A stretch of 64,000 nt of DNA from Methylobacterium sp. DB0501 (GCF_011043735.1 NZ_JAAKGV010000030.1:1-64000), one strand, 5' to 3'. Shown: positions 1 to 10,159, numbered from the stretch's first letter. The notes: generated by a model from the letters alone, not told the origin. Translations and numbers: made by a program.

Positions 1-273
1 CTCTCAGACCAGCTACTGATCGTCGCCTTGGTGAGCCATAACCTCACCAACGAGCTAATCAGACGCGGGCCGATCCTTCGGCAGATAAACCTTTCTGCTC
101 TCGCACGTATCCGGTATTAGCTCAAGTTTCCCTGAGTTATTCCGAACCGAAGGGCACGTTCCCACGCGTTACTCACCCGTCTGCCGCTGACACCACGAGG
201 ATGCCCGCTCGACTTGCATGTGTTAAGCCTGCCGCCAGCGTTCGCTCTGAGCCAGGATCAAACTCTCAAGTTG
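1..273 (-). rRNA. rrs: 16S ribosomal RNA, 5' end only (partial)
   Basis: Read on the minus strand, the segment ending near position 273 begins with the standard 16S 5' sequence (CAACTTGAGAGTTTGATCCTGG region at about 252-273), followed by the conserved stretch with GCTGGCGGCAGGC and the proteobacterial V1/V2 helices. The gene runs off the left edge of the window, so only about the first 270 nt are present. It is transcribed leftward. The mature 5' end is placed by similarity to the universal 16S start and may be off by a few bases. The direction matches the promoter and boxA-like site found upstream on the same strand. Confidence 0.96.
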
Positions 274-444
274 AAGAGCTGATCAAAGCTGATCACAACA
301 TAAACGGAGGCTCACGACCGATCGGCGTTTCCACCAATCGTGTGAGCACCGAAACGTCAGACCAGCATCATCCTACTCACGATCCCACCCAGAGGCAGGA
401 TCCGCAGGGACGACGCCGTCCACGCTTCTCTTTCTCGTATGAAC

Positions 445-456
445 TTGTCAAAGAGC
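445..456 (-). promoter_or_regulatory. boxA-like antitermination site in the rRNA leader
   Basis: The minus strand reads GCTCTTTGACAA, close to the bacterial boxA consensus TGCTCTTTAACA, and lies about 170 nt upstream of the 16S 5' end. In the family this site loads the Nus antitermination complex on rRNA transcripts. A short hairpin-capable stretch (CCCGG/CCGGG, around 458-476) sits just upstream on the same strand and could play a boxB-like or leader role; that last point is inference. Confidence 0.6.
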
Positions 457-502
457 GACCCGGCTGAAAACCGGGGTATCATCGGCGACGACGGGACCAG
501 CA

Positions 503-518
503 CCTGACCAAGGTCAGG
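503..518 (-). repeat. 7-bp palindrome in the rRNA leader
   Basis: CCTGACC and GGTCAGG form a perfect 7-bp inverted repeat separated by two A residues, 70-90 nt downstream of the rRNA promoter on the transcribed minus strand. It could fold in the leader RNA or be a site for a dimeric DNA-binding protein. Nothing in the sequence decides between these. Confidence 0.4.
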
Positions 519-589
519 CTCGCCGGCCCGGACTGTCTCGAAGATGGCTCAGCGCCCGGTCCGCTGTCGCGGCCGGCGCCGATGAGCGG

Positions 590-618
590 GGTATATGGCC
601 GGCGCTCCGGCCCGTCAA
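590..618 (-). promoter_or_regulatory. Sigma-70-type rRNA promoter P1
   Basis: On the minus strand there is a -35 box TTGACG (613-618), a spacer of exactly 17 bp, and a -10 box TATACC (590-595). It points toward the 16S gene, whose 5' end lies about 310 nt downstream. The -35 hexamer overlaps the TGA stop codon of the heme oxygenase gene (615-617), so there is no intergenic space and no terminator between the photoreceptor operon and the rRNA operon promoter. Confidence 0.75.
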
Positions 619-1283
619 CCCCGCTGCGAACCTTTTGCGACAGGCCCCCTCCCCTCCCCGTCCGGGAATGGCACGGGCGATAGCGGCAGGGGGGCGGCAC
701 AGAGCCAGAGGCGCATCACGTCGAAGGTCCGGGTCGCCGAGGCGACGATGACGTCAGGGTCGCCGGCTCGCGCCTCCTCGGTGAGGCGCTGGCGGAACCG
801 CTTCCACATCGGACCGGTCTCGCGGCCGTGGGCGGCGTAATAGCGGCAGCCATGATCCGGCGAGAGGCCGAGCTGCCGCCCGATCTGCTTGGCGATCACC
901 TGTCCGCCGAGAGTCGAGCCTTCGAGGACGTAGAGCGCGCCGAACGCCTGATCGCGGTTGGACGGCAGAATCATGGAGGCTCGCGGCAGCGCCTCGATCG
1001 CCGCGTCGTCGAGGCCGAGGAGGCGCAGGTCGGCGGCGAGATGGCCGAGGCGCCGGCGCGGATCGAAGAAGGTCGGGTCGTCCAGGACGTCGGCGAGGGC
1101 GGGCTCCAGCACCACGTGGAGGCCCCAGAATCGAGCGAGCAGCGCGCGGTAGCCGTCGCGCGTGGTGACACGGGATTCCCAGGCGAGATCGCGCTCGATC
1201 GCTTCGTGCGCCTCCCGCGTCTCCGCCCGCAGGCGTTCCAGGATGTCGGTCACAACGATGTCGTTCAACGGGATCTCGCTCAC
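615..1283 (-). CDS. bphO: Biliverdin-producing heme oxygenase (bacteriophytochrome partner)
   Basis: This 222-residue protein resembles bacterial HemO/BphO heme oxygenases, which open heme to biliverdin, the chromophore of bacteriophytochromes. His26 in the RETREAHEAIE stretch is placed as the proximal heme ligand, and a glycine-rich distal-helix motif EGSTLGG lies at about 121-127. A GTG start at 1283 was chosen because it overlaps the upstream kinase stop in a GTGA tetranucleotide, the arrangement of translationally coupled genes. A longer in-frame opening exists upstream but would overlap the kinase heavily. The last 25 or so residues (proline/glycine-rich) look like an unconserved tail. 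The context with the phytochrome kinase makes the role clear. Confidence 0.9.
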   Translation of the reverse strand: MSEIPLNDIVVTDILERLRAETREAHEAIERDLAWESRVTTRDGYRALLARFWGLHVVLEPALADVLDDPTFFDPRRRLGHLAADLRLLGLDDAAIEALPRASMILPSNRDQAFGALYVLEGSTLGGQVIAKQIGRQLGLSPDHGCRYYAAHGRETGPMWKRFRQRLTEEARAGDPDVIVASATRTFDVMRLWLCAAPLPLSPVPFPDGEGRGPVAKGSQRG

Positions 1284-3874
1284 GCCGTGACCGTGAAGCA
1301 GGCGCCGGGGCGATTCTCGACCTCGAGGCGGGCGTTGATCTGGTCGAGCATCGCCCGGATCAGCTTCATCCCGAGGCCGGTGCCGCGGGCCGGGGCGTCG
1401 GACCATCCGGCGGGCAGCCCCTGGCCGTCGTCGCAGACCGAGAGCCGAACCCGTCCCTCTGTCTCGCCGGTGACGCTCACGGCGACGCGGCCGCCGCTCT
1501 CCGCGAAAGCGTATTTGAAAGCGTTGGTGATGAGCTCGGTCGCGATCAGCGAGAGCGCGACCGCCTTTCGGTAAGGGACCATCAGGCCCTGCTCGGCATC
1601 GAGATCGACGGCGTGCCCCTCACCTGCCATGCCGGCGAGGTCGGCGCAGAGGTTCTCGATCGTCTGGCCGAGATCGACCTCCTCGACGCTCTCGGCCTGG
1701 TAGAGGCTGTCATGGACCCGCGCCACGCTCATCACCCGGGCCGCGGTCTCGGCGAAAGCCGCCTGCGAGGCCGGATCGGTGACTTGGCGGCGCTGCATTT
1801 GCAGGAAGGCCGAGACGATCTGGAGCGAGTTCTTGACCCGGTGGTCGATCTCGCGGGTGAGCAGATCCTTCTGGGCGAGTAGGCGTTCCTTGTCGGCCAG
1901 CAGCCCGGTCAGCTCGGCGATCTTGCGGCGCTGGCGCAGCACGACGCCCTCCACCGCAAGGGCCAGGGCCTCGGCGATGTCGACCTGCCACGGGGCGAAC
2001 GGCTCCGAGACGCCGCGGCGTTCCTCGACCCAGCGCTCGAACGAGCGCCGGGGCAGCACTGCCACCGGTCCGCTGCCGGCGAGGACGGGCTTGCGTGGGT
2101 CGCCGCCCCAGGTGACCGTGCTCGGGACTTCCGGCCGGAACCACAGCAGAAGGTGGTGCCGCTCCGGATCGACGAAGACCGCCATGAGGCCGCTGGCGCA
2201 TTCGGCGTAGGGCGCGCTCGCCGGGTGTGCGGCGGCAAATTCCGCCGTGACGTAGCTGCTGCTCCCCGGCGGCAGCGTCGCGCGCAGCCAGGCGGCGATC
2301 GTCAGGATCGCGGCTGCCGGCGGACTCTTCCCGAGGCTGCGTACGGAATCGTTCGATACCGTGGCGGCGCCGCCGGCCCCGAACAGGTCGAGCAGGGTGT
2401 GGCTGTTCTCGGTCAGCGCGCTGACGAAATCGTCGGAGCGGGCGAGCTCGCGCACCAGCTCGCTTTCGAGCGCGAGGTGGGCCTGCTGCTCCTGCCACAG
2501 GCGCCGGCTCTCAAGCTCGTAGACCCGCATCGCGAAGGCGTCGGCGAGCACGGTGGCGGCGGCGCGCGTCTCCGGCGCGACGTAGTGCGGCTTGCGGTGA
2601 TGGCCGATCATCAGCCCCCAGAGCCGGCCCTCGACCAGGATCGAGACCGACATCGAGCCGTTCACCCCGAGATTGCGCTGGTACTCGAGGTGGATCGGCG
2701 ACAGGCTGCGCGCTTGGGCGAAAGTGAGGTCGACGGGAGCATTGGCGGTGGCCGGCGTCGCCACCAGGGGCACCGGCACGTAGTCGCGATCGATGACGAA
2801 GCGGCTCTTCGAGCGGGTGTAGAGCGCGCGGGCCTGGGCCGGGATGTCGGAGGCCGGGAAGCGCAGGCCGAGCAGGCTGCGGGTCCAGGTCGGGTCCTTG
2901 TCCTCGGCGATCGCGGCGCCGTTCCAGTCGGGGTCGAACCGGTAGACCAGGATACAGTCGAAGCCGGTCAGCGCCCGGGTCTCCCGCGCCGCGACCGCGG
3001 CGGCTTCCTCCAGCGTGGCGGCACCGCGCAGGCGGCCGATCGCCAGCTCGGTGTCGAGCTGGCTCGCGGTGCGGAAATCCTCCGGGTGGGCCGGCGCCAG
3101 CTCGAGTTCGACGATGATGCGGTCACCGTTGCGGTGGGCCACCGCCTCGACCGGCAGGCCGAGGGTGGAGGGCAGCACGACGCGGGCGCGGACGGTGCGG
3201 CCGGGATCGACCGCTTCGCCCTGCAGGCTGTCGCGAATTCGGTCGGCGAGGTCGGTGCCGAGCAGAGTGGCAAGGTCGAGGCCGAGGGGATCCCGGTCGA
3301 GGGCGTCGAGTACGTTGCCGCTGCAGGCCGTCACCGTGAGGGTGTCGACCTCGGCGGCGACCAGCACGGCATGGGGCTGGATCGCCCCGGGGATGTGGAT
3401 CGGCTCCTGCTCGCACAGCCGCGGGTCGACCGGCTCGGCCCGGACCCGCTGGCTCACCGCCGCCTGCACCGCCTCGCGCCGATGACCCGGCTCCAGGGCT
3501 TCGACCGGCTCGGTGATGAGCCAGTAGCGGTCGGGCATCGCAGCGTGGCGCAGGGTGATGCGCACCTGCATCGGCCGCGGGTCGAACCCGTAGACGAACG
3601 AGAACGGGCGGTCGAACCGGCCCCGCCGCACGCCCTCACGGAAGCGGCCGTAGAAATGCGGCAGATGGGTGCAGGGCGCGACCTCGGTGAAGAAGTTGCG
3701 GCCGATGACCCGCTCCGGCGCACGGCCCGAGAACGCGCTCTCGGCTCGGTTGTAGCGATGGATGATGCCGGCGCCGTCGATCTGGATCACGCCCTGGCGC
3801 AGCGCGTCGAGATCGCGCGGCGCGAGTGCGTCCAGATCGATCGTCGGAGCCGTGTTCGGGTCGGGAAGGGTCAC
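1280..3874 (-). CDS. ppr: PYP-bacteriophytochrome hybrid sensor histidine kinase (Ppr-like)
   Basis: A 864-residue multi-sensor kinase. Residues about 15-125 form a photoactive yellow protein (PYP) domain: VAPCT with the p-coumarate-binding Cys68, plus the chromophore-contacting Tyr41 and Glu45 in YNRAE, nearly the same numbering as free PYP (42/46/69). A bacteriophytochrome module follows: biliverdin Cys154 in RLCEQEPIHIPG, PAS, GAF with PASDIPAQAR, and PHY with the tongue motif PRRSF. The C-terminus is a HisKA_2/HWE-type transmitter with His678 (EIDHRVKNS) and an ATPase domain with TELITNAFKY and GTGLGMKLI. The GTG start at 3874 has GGAA upstream and fits PYP numbering; a TTG at 3922 would add 16 residues. 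It is expected to sense blue and red/far-red light and phosphorylate a response regulator. bphO overlaps its stop codon. No fused receiver domain is seen. Confidence 0.9.
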   Translation of the reverse strand: MTLPDPNTAPTIDLDALAPRDLDALRQGVIQIDGAGIIHRYNRAESAFSGRAPERVIGRNFFTEVAPCTHLPHFYGRFREGVRRGRFDRPFSFVYGFDPRPMQVRITLRHAAMPDRYWLITEPVEALEPGHRREAVQAAVSQRVRAEPVDPRLCEQEPIHIPGAIQPHAVLVAAEVDTLTVTACSGNVLDALDRDPLGLDLATLLGTDLADRIRDSLQGEAVDPGRTVRARVVLPSTLGLPVEAVAHRNGDRIIVELELAPAHPEDFRTASQLDTELAIGRLRGAATLEEAAAVAARETRALTGFDCILVYRFDPDWNGAAIAEDKDPTWTRSLLGLRFPASDIPAQARALYTRSKSRFVIDRDYVPVPLVATPATANAPVDLTFAQARSLSPIHLEYQRNLGVNGSMSVSILVEGRLWGLMIGHHRKPHYVAPETRAAATVLADAFAMRVYELESRRLWQEQQAHLALESELVRELARSDDFVSALTENSHTLLDLFGAGGAATVSNDSVRSLGKSPPAAAILTIAAWLRATLPPGSSSYVTAEFAAAHPASAPYAECASGLMAVFVDPERHHLLLWFRPEVPSTVTWGGDPRKPVLAGSGPVAVLPRRSFERWVEERRGVSEPFAPWQVDIAEALALAVEGVVLRQRRKIAELTGLLADKERLLAQKDLLTREIDHRVKNSLQIVSAFLQMQRRQVTDPASQAAFAETAARVMSVARVHDSLYQAESVEEVDLGQTIENLCADLAGMAGEGHAVDLDAEQGLMVPYRKAVALSLIATELITNAFKYAFAESGGRVAVSVTGETEGRVRLSVCDDGQGLPAGWSDAPARGTGLGMKLIRAMLDQINARLEVENRPGACFTVTA

Positions 3875-4011
3875 TGTAGTTCCAGGGGAGCGGTGGCCCG
3901 GGACGGCCGTGCGTCCGGCCAACCGTCCGGCGACATGAGGCGCACCTTAACGACTTCCTACCCTGAACGGAACCGCAACGCGTGGTCCCCGGCCCCTCGG
4001 ATCGCGCAACG

Positions 4012-5418
4012 TCACCGCGTACCTCCGGTCTGCTCGGCCACGGCCTTGACGGCGCTCGAGAGACCTTCCTCGAGGGTCGGGTGATAGAAGGGGCGGTCGA
4101 GGAAGGTCGCGGCCGTCCAGCCCTCCTGCACCGCGATCACCATCAGGTGAGCCAGATGCTCGATTCCGGGCCCGATCATCGCGGCGCCGGTCAGGCGGCC
4201 GTCGGGCGCAGCGTAGACCCGGATCAGCCCGGCAGCCCGATCCATCGCCCGGGCGCGGCCCTGATCGGCGAACGAGGCCTCGCCGACGACCCAGTCGCGG
4301 GCCGACTCCGCATCGAAGGCCTCGCCGATCGCGGCGATCTGCGGGTCGGTGAAGACGAGGCCGAAGGCCGGCCAGGGCGGCGGTGCCTCGACCTGCGGGA
4401 AGCGCGCGGCGTTGCCACCGGCGACCCAGCCCTGGCGCTGGGCCTCGTGCAACACCGGGCGCTCGTGATTGGCGTCCCCGGCGATGAAGACCGGGGCGGT
4501 GCCGCACTGGAGCGTGCGCGGGTTGAAGTCCGGCAGGCCGTCCTCGTCGCTCTCGATTCCAGCGGCGGCGAGATCGAGACCGGAGAGGTTCGGCGGGCGC
4601 CCGGCGGCGGCGAGAACGCGGGAGAAGGTGCCGCTGCCCTGCTCGCCCGATTCGAGTCGCCAGGTCAGGCGCACCTCGTCGCCCACCCTCTCGGCGGACT
4701 CGACCGTGGCGCCGAGGCGAAGATCGATCTCGTTCCCGAGCAGCGACGCGGCGCATGCGGCGACCTTCGGGTCGCGGATGCCTCCGACCGCGCCGGCGGG
4801 ATCGAGGAGGGTCACCCGCACGCCGAGGCGGGTCATCGCCTGGGCGAGTTCGAGCCCGACGGGGCCGGCCCCCAGGACCGCGAGGGAGTCGGGCAGCGTC
4901 TCGATCTCGAACAGCGTGTCGGTGGTCAGCACGCTGTCGGCCACCGGCCGCAGGGGCGCCGGCAGGCTCGGGCTCGACCCGGTGGCGATCACCACGGCCC
5001 CGGCGGTGATCCGGGTGTGGTCGTCGACGAGGAGCGTGGTCGGGTCGGCGAAGCGCGCAGTGCCGGAAACCCGCAGCTCCGCCGGGATGTCGTCGAGGCC
5101 TGCGCAGACCGAGGCGACGAAATCGTCGCGCAAGGTTCGCACCCGCCGCATCACCGCATGCCCGTCGACCCGGACCTCGCCGGCGGCGAGACCGAAGGCC
5201 CGCGTCTCGCGGGCGTCGTGGGCGGCCCGTGCCGCCTCGATCAGGAGCTTGGAGGGCATGCAGCCGACCCGGGCGCAGGTGGTGCCGCCGGGGCCGCGCT
5301 CGATCAGCACGACGCGGACGCCCGCCCTTGTAGCCGCTCCATGCGCGGCGATGCCCGCCGTGCCGGCCCCGATGATCGCCACGTCGCAGGTCAAATCTCG
5401 GCTGGCCGGTTCATGCAT
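4012..5418 (-). CDS. Dihydrolipoamide dehydrogenase-like FAD/NAD(P) disulfide oxidoreductase
   Basis: A 468-residue class I flavin disulfide reductase. The FAD dinucleotide fold starts at residues 14-22 (IIGAGTAGI), the redox pair is Cys48/Cys53 in TTCARVGCMPSK, a second Rossmann motif (LGAGPVGLELA) binds NAD(P), and the C-terminal HPTLEE gives the active-site His-Glu. The start at 5418 has GAGGG at the right distance; an upstream ATG (5487) has no such support. It stands alone, not beside pyruvate or 2-oxoglutarate dehydrogenase genes, so it may be a paralog of Lpd or a mercuric-reductase-like enzyme acting on another disulfide. The cysteine spacing (4 residues) matches Lpd and MerA alike. 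Confidence 0.85.
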   Translation of the reverse strand: MHEPASRDLTCDVAIIGAGTAGIAAHGAATRAGVRVVLIERGPGGTTCARVGCMPSKLLIEAARAAHDARETRAFGLAAGEVRVDGHAVMRRVRTLRDDFVASVCAGLDDIPAELRVSGTARFADPTTLLVDDHTRITAGAVVIATGSSPSLPAPLRPVADSVLTTDTLFEIETLPDSLAVLGAGPVGLELAQAMTRLGVRVTLLDPAGAVGGIRDPKVAACAASLLGNEIDLRLGATVESAERVGDEVRLTWRLESGEQGSGTFSRVLAAAGRPPNLSGLDLAAAGIESDEDGLPDFNPRTLQCGTAPVFIAGDANHERPVLHEAQRQGWVAGGNAARFPQVEAPPPWPAFGLVFTDPQIAAIGEAFDAESARDWVVGEASFADQGRARAMDRAAGLIRVYAAPDGRLTGAAMIGPGIEHLAHLMVIAVQEGWTAATFLDRPFYHPTLEEGLSSAVKAVAEQTGGTR

Positions 5419-5534
5419 CGCCGTTTCCCTCTGGCCGACCGGCACGGCGCGGGGGGCGACGTCGCGGAAGTGACGTCCCGGAAACATCGATCGCGGACGA
5501 TTCGTTCCGGTGCGTCAGGCTTTCCCCGCCAGCT

Positions 5535-6224
5535 CTAGGAATGATTATCCCGGGAATCGGCGGTCTCGGCCAGCAGGCCGTCGACGAAGCCGGCGAGGCC
5601 GACCTGACGCTCGCGGCGCAGGTGCTCGGCGGCGAGGATCGCCTCCAGGGTCTTGAACGAGCGGTCGAGATCGTCGTTGACCAGCACGTAATCGTATTCC
5701 GACCAGCGCTCGATCTCGGTGCGGGCGTTGAGCAGCCGGCGCTCGATCGTCTCGGCGGAATCCTCGGCCCGGCGCTCGAGGCGGCGGCGCAGCTCGGCCA
5801 TGCTGGGCGGCAGGATGAAGATGGTCACGACGTCGTCGCGCAGCTTGGCGCGCACCTGGCGGGTGCCCTGGTAGTCGATGTCGAAGATCATGTCGCGGCC
5901 GGCGGCCAGCGCCCGCTCCACCGGGCTGCGGGGCGTGCCGTAATAGTTGCCGTGCACCTCGGCCCATTCGAGCAGGTCGTCGCGCTCGCGCAAGTGCTCG
6001 AAGGCGTCCCGGTCGATGAAGCGGTAATGCTGGCCATCGATCTCGGACGGGCGGCGCACCCTCGTGGTGACGGAGACCGAGAGTTCAAGGCCCCATTCGG
6101 GGCGCTGCGCGAGGGCCCGGGTCAGGGTGGTCTTGCCCGCCCCCGAGGGCGAGGAGAGAATCAGCACCAGGCCCCGGCGCGCCACCGGTGTGGTCAGGAG
6201 TTCGGAGCCCACGGTCGATCCCAT
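5535..6224 (-). CDS. gmk: Guanylate kinase
   Basis: This 229-residue protein phosphorylates GMP to GDP with ATP. The Walker A motif SPSGAGKTT is at residues 25-33, followed by the typical SVTTRVRRPSEIDGQHY GMP-binding stretch and the R-x-x-R lid region RRLERRAEDS. The length is slightly above the usual 205-210 because of an N-terminal extension of about 17 residues. It follows yicC on the same strand with a 165-bp gap, the common yicC-gmk order of proteobacteria. It is soluble and essential in other bacteria. Confidence 0.96.
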   Translation of the reverse strand: MGSTVGSELLTTPVARRGLVLILSSPSGAGKTTLTRALAQRPEWGLELSVSVTTRVRRPSEIDGQHYRFIDRDAFEHLRERDDLLEWAEVHGNYYGTPRSPVERALAAGRDMIFDIDYQGTRQVRAKLRDDVVTIFILPPSMAELRRRLERRAEDSAETIERRLLNARTEIERWSEYDYVLVNDDLDRSFKTLEAILAAEHLRRERQVGLAGFVDGLLAETADSRDNHS

Positions 6225-6389
6225 CGCGTTGCTTCACCCTCTGGCCGGCCTCGCCCGGAAAGGCCCGGGCGACGCGGTGCGGCCGGCGCGGGCCGGCCAT
6301 CCGATTCGAGTCCACCCCCAATGCCGTCCGTCCGGCCGACGCGCAACCGGGGAGGCGACGACGAAGCGGGGACAATCGCCCCGGTACCC

Positions 6390-7265
6390 CTACTCGACGT
6401 TCTGCACCTGCTCGCGGAACTGCTCGACCACCGCCTTGAGGTCGAGGCCGATGCGGGACAGCGAGACGTCGTTGGCCTTGGCGCAGAGCGTGTTGGCCTC
6501 GCGGCCGAGTTCCTGGGCCAGGAAGTCGAGCCGGCGCCCGACGGCACCGCCGGTGGCGAGCAGGTCGCGGGCGGCACCGATATGGGCGCGCAGGCGGTCG
6601 ATCTCCTCGCGCACGTCGGCGCGGGCGGCGAGCAGCACCGCTTCCTGGTGCAGGCGGGCCGGATCGAGGCTGGCGCTCTCCAGGAGCGCGGCGACCTGCG
6701 CTGCGAGGCGGGCCTTCACCGCCTCGGGGCGACGGGCCGGGCAGGCCTCCGCCGCCTCGACGAGGTCGGCCATGACGGAGAGCTGGCCGCCGACGATGTC
6801 GGCCAGCGCCCGCCCCTCGGCACGGCGCCCTTCCGCCAAGGCCTCGACCAGCCGGCCGGCCGCCACCGCGAGGTCGCAGCGCAGGGCCTCGTCGTCGCCG
6901 GTTTCCTCCTCGACCTCGACCACGCCCCGCACGGACAGGAGCCCGTCGACGGAAGGCAGCGTGATGCCGAGCGGCATCGGCACCCGGGTCACGGACTCGG
7001 CGAGGGCGGCGAGCAGCGCCTCGTTGATTCTGACCCGCGGTGCGGCTTCCGTCCGCGACAGGGTCAGGGTGAGGTGGCAGGTGCCGCGGCCGAGGCGCTT
7101 CTGCACCAGGGCGCGGGCCTCCTCGCCGACGGAATCGAGGCCGGCCGGGACCCGGACCCGGATTTCGAGTCCGCGGCCGTTGACGCTCTTCAGTTCCCAG
7201 GCCCAGTGCGCGGGCCCGGTGCTCCCGGCCTCGCGGGCGAAGCCGGTCATGCTGGCGATGGACAT
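6390..7265 (-). CDS. yicC: YicC family endoribonuclease-like protein
   Basis: A 291-residue YicC/YloC family member. It begins with the family signature SMTGFAREAG and ELKSVNGRGLEIRVRVP near the N-terminus, and ends with the conserved C-terminal block around FLAQELGREANTLCAK. Family members are RNA-degrading enzymes or adaptors linked to stationary phase and small-RNA decay. It starts 16 bp after mltG stops and precedes gmk, so it is probably in the same transcript. An ATG five codons downstream (MTGFAR) is an alternative start. Confidence 0.93.
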   Translation of the reverse strand: MSIASMTGFAREAGSTGPAHWAWELKSVNGRGLEIRVRVPAGLDSVGEEARALVQKRLGRGTCHLTLTLSRTEAAPRVRINEALLAALAESVTRVPMPLGITLPSVDGLLSVRGVVEVEEETGDDEALRCDLAVAAGRLVEALAEGRRAEGRALADIVGGQLSVMADLVEAAEACPARRPEAVKARLAAQVAALLESASLDPARLHQEAVLLAARADVREEIDRLRAHIGAARDLLATGGAVGRRLDFLAQELGREANTLCAKANDVSLSRIGLDLKAVVEQFREQVQNVE

Positions 7266-7281
7266 CGGGGCGCTCGGATGT

Positions 7282-8682
7282 TTAGCGCGGGACGGGCCCG
7301 GCCTTGGGCTGGGACAGGACCGGCACGGTCTTGGGCGAGTTCAGATCGAACGTCTTGTTGCGCAGGGGATCGCGAGCCGTCCCCTCCGAGGCGTCGAAGG
7401 CGCGCGAGCGGGCGCTGCTCGCGTCGCTGCCGTCATAGGCCATGGGGGCGCCCGCGACGGAGGCGCCGGGCAGGCCGGTGCGCGGCGGCAGGGCCGCCGG
7501 ATCGGCCTGCGGCGGCTCGACCTTGTCGACGCCGACCGTCGAGCCCGGATCGGCGGCGGCCTTCGCCTTCTCGACCTGGCGCCAGCGGGCGACGTTGCGG
7601 TTATGCGCCTCCAGGGTCTCGGCGAAGACGTGGCCGCCGGTGCCGTCGGCGACGAAGAACAGCTCCTTCGTCCGCGAGGGATTCGCCACCGCCTCGAGCG
7701 CGGCCCGGCCCGGATTGGCGATCGGGCCCGGCGGCAGGCCCTCGATCGCGTAGGTGTTGTACGGCGTCACCCGGTCGATCTCGGAGCGCAGGATGCCGCG
7801 CCCGAGGGTGCCGCGGCCGCCGACGAGGCCGTAGACGATGGTGGGATCGGATTGCAGCCGCATCCGCTTCTGCAGGCGGTTGACGAACACCCCGGCGACC
7901 CGCGGCCGCTCGTCGGCCCGGCCGGTCTCCTTCTCGACGATGGAGGCGAGGGTGACCATCTCCTGCGGCGTGCGCACCGGCACGTCGGGCGAGCGGCGGG
8001 CCCAGATCTGGCTCAGGACCTCGCGCTGCTTGGTGCGCATCAGGTTGAGGATCTTCTGGCGCGAATCGCCACGCTCGAACTTGTAGGTGTCGGGGAGCAG
8101 CGAGCCCTCGGGCGGGGTCTCGTTGATGTCGCCGGTCAGCACATCGTTGTCGTTGAGGCGGGCGACGATCTGCTCGCTCGTCAGGCCCTCCGGGAAGGTG
8201 ATGGCGTGCTGAACCGGCCGGCCCTGGATCAGCACGTCGACGACGTCGTCGATGCTGGCATGGGCCTTGAAGTTGTACTCGCCGGCCTTGAGCGCCGCTT
8301 TCCGGCCGAACCGGGCGGTCAGCTCGAACAGCATCGGATGGGCGATCACGCCTTCGCGCTTGAGCAATTCGGCCATCTCGCCGACGCTGGAGCGGGGCAC
8401 CACCACGACCTTGTCGGCGGCGAGCGGCCCCGCCTCGTTGGTCTGACGCTCCAGGACGACGAGGCCCAGGATGGCGCCGAGCCCCAGGATGACGAACAGG
8501 GTCAGGAAGCCGCTCACCGCGGAGAGCAGGCCGCCGCGCTCGCGCACCGGCTTCTCGGGCGGGGGCGGCGCGGCCGTCGGCTTGATGGCTTCGCTCGGGC
8601 TGCGCGGGGCGAGCCGGTTCGGCTGGCTGACCGGCTCCGGCGCGCTCGGCGCCGGGTCCTGCGTCTTCGATCTGCGAAACAT
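7282..8682 (-). CDS. mltG: Endolytic murein transglycosylase MltG
   Basis: A 466-residue YceG/MltG protein that cleaves nascent glycan strands and helps set strand length. It has a proline-rich cytoplasmic N-terminus of about 65 residues, one membrane-spanning segment (about 70-95, rich in L, F, V, G), and a periplasmic YceG domain with the catalytic Glu in LASIVEKETGR and the conserved NTYAIEGLPPGPIANPG block. The C-terminal 90 residues are low-complexity. The start at 8682 has AGGA upstream; an ATG-like opening at 8769 lacks support. It lies downstream of fabF but separated by a terminator-like hairpin, suggesting partial independence. Confidence 0.93.
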   Translation of the reverse strand: MFRRSKTQDPAPSAPEPVSQPNRLAPRSPSEAIKPTAAPPPPEKPVRERGGLLSAVSGFLTLFVILGLGAILGLVVLERQTNEAGPLAADKVVVVPRSSVGEMAELLKREGVIAHPMLFELTARFGRKAALKAGEYNFKAHASIDDVVDVLIQGRPVQHAITFPEGLTSEQIVARLNDNDVLTGDINETPPEGSLLPDTYKFERGDSRQKILNLMRTKQREVLSQIWARRSPDVPVRTPQEMVTLASIVEKETGRADERPRVAGVFVNRLQKRMRLQSDPTIVYGLVGGRGTLGRGILRSEIDRVTPYNTYAIEGLPPGPIANPGRAALEAVANPSRTKELFFVADGTGGHVFAETLEAHNRNVARWRQVEKAKAAADPGSTVGVDKVEPPQADPAALPPRTGLPGASVAGAPMAYDGSDASSARSRAFDASEGTARDPLRNKTFDLNSPKTVPVLSQPKAGPVPR

Positions 8683-8816
8683 GGCGGTCCTGTCGTGGCG
8701 CGTCCGGGAAGCCGGCCGTGGACGCGCGTGCCGGCCCGATGGGGCGGAGAGCGACCGAGACCCTAGCAAGTTTTATGGCGAAATGGAGCCGGTGCGGGCC
8801 GGCGGCCACAGACGAG

Positions 8817-8847
8817 AAAGCCCCTCCGCGCGGGCGAGAGGGGCTTT
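8817..8847 (-). terminator. Terminator-like hairpin between fabF and mltG
   Basis: AAAGCCCCTC and GAGGGGCTTT form a perfect 10-bp stem with an 11-nt loop. On the minus strand the stem is followed by a short T-rich run (TTTCTCGTCT). It sits between the fabF stop (8903) and the mltG start (8682), so it probably terminates or attenuates transcripts from the fab genes. Confidence 0.65.
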
Positions 8848-8902
8848 GGAGGTCTCGGCGATGATAATCGACGCCGGGTCGTCGGACCCGGCACCGGATC
8901 CG

Positions 8903-10159
<1,257 letters not shown>

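Noticed and set aside
201..467. Short open frame across the 16S 5' end and leader
   Set aside because: It overlaps the rRNA gene and its leader on the opposite strand.
5541..8766. Very long plus-strand open frames opposite gmk, yicC and mltG
   Set aside because: They mirror real genes on the minus strand and show no motifs, no ribosome sites and repetitive Arg/Ala/Gly composition.
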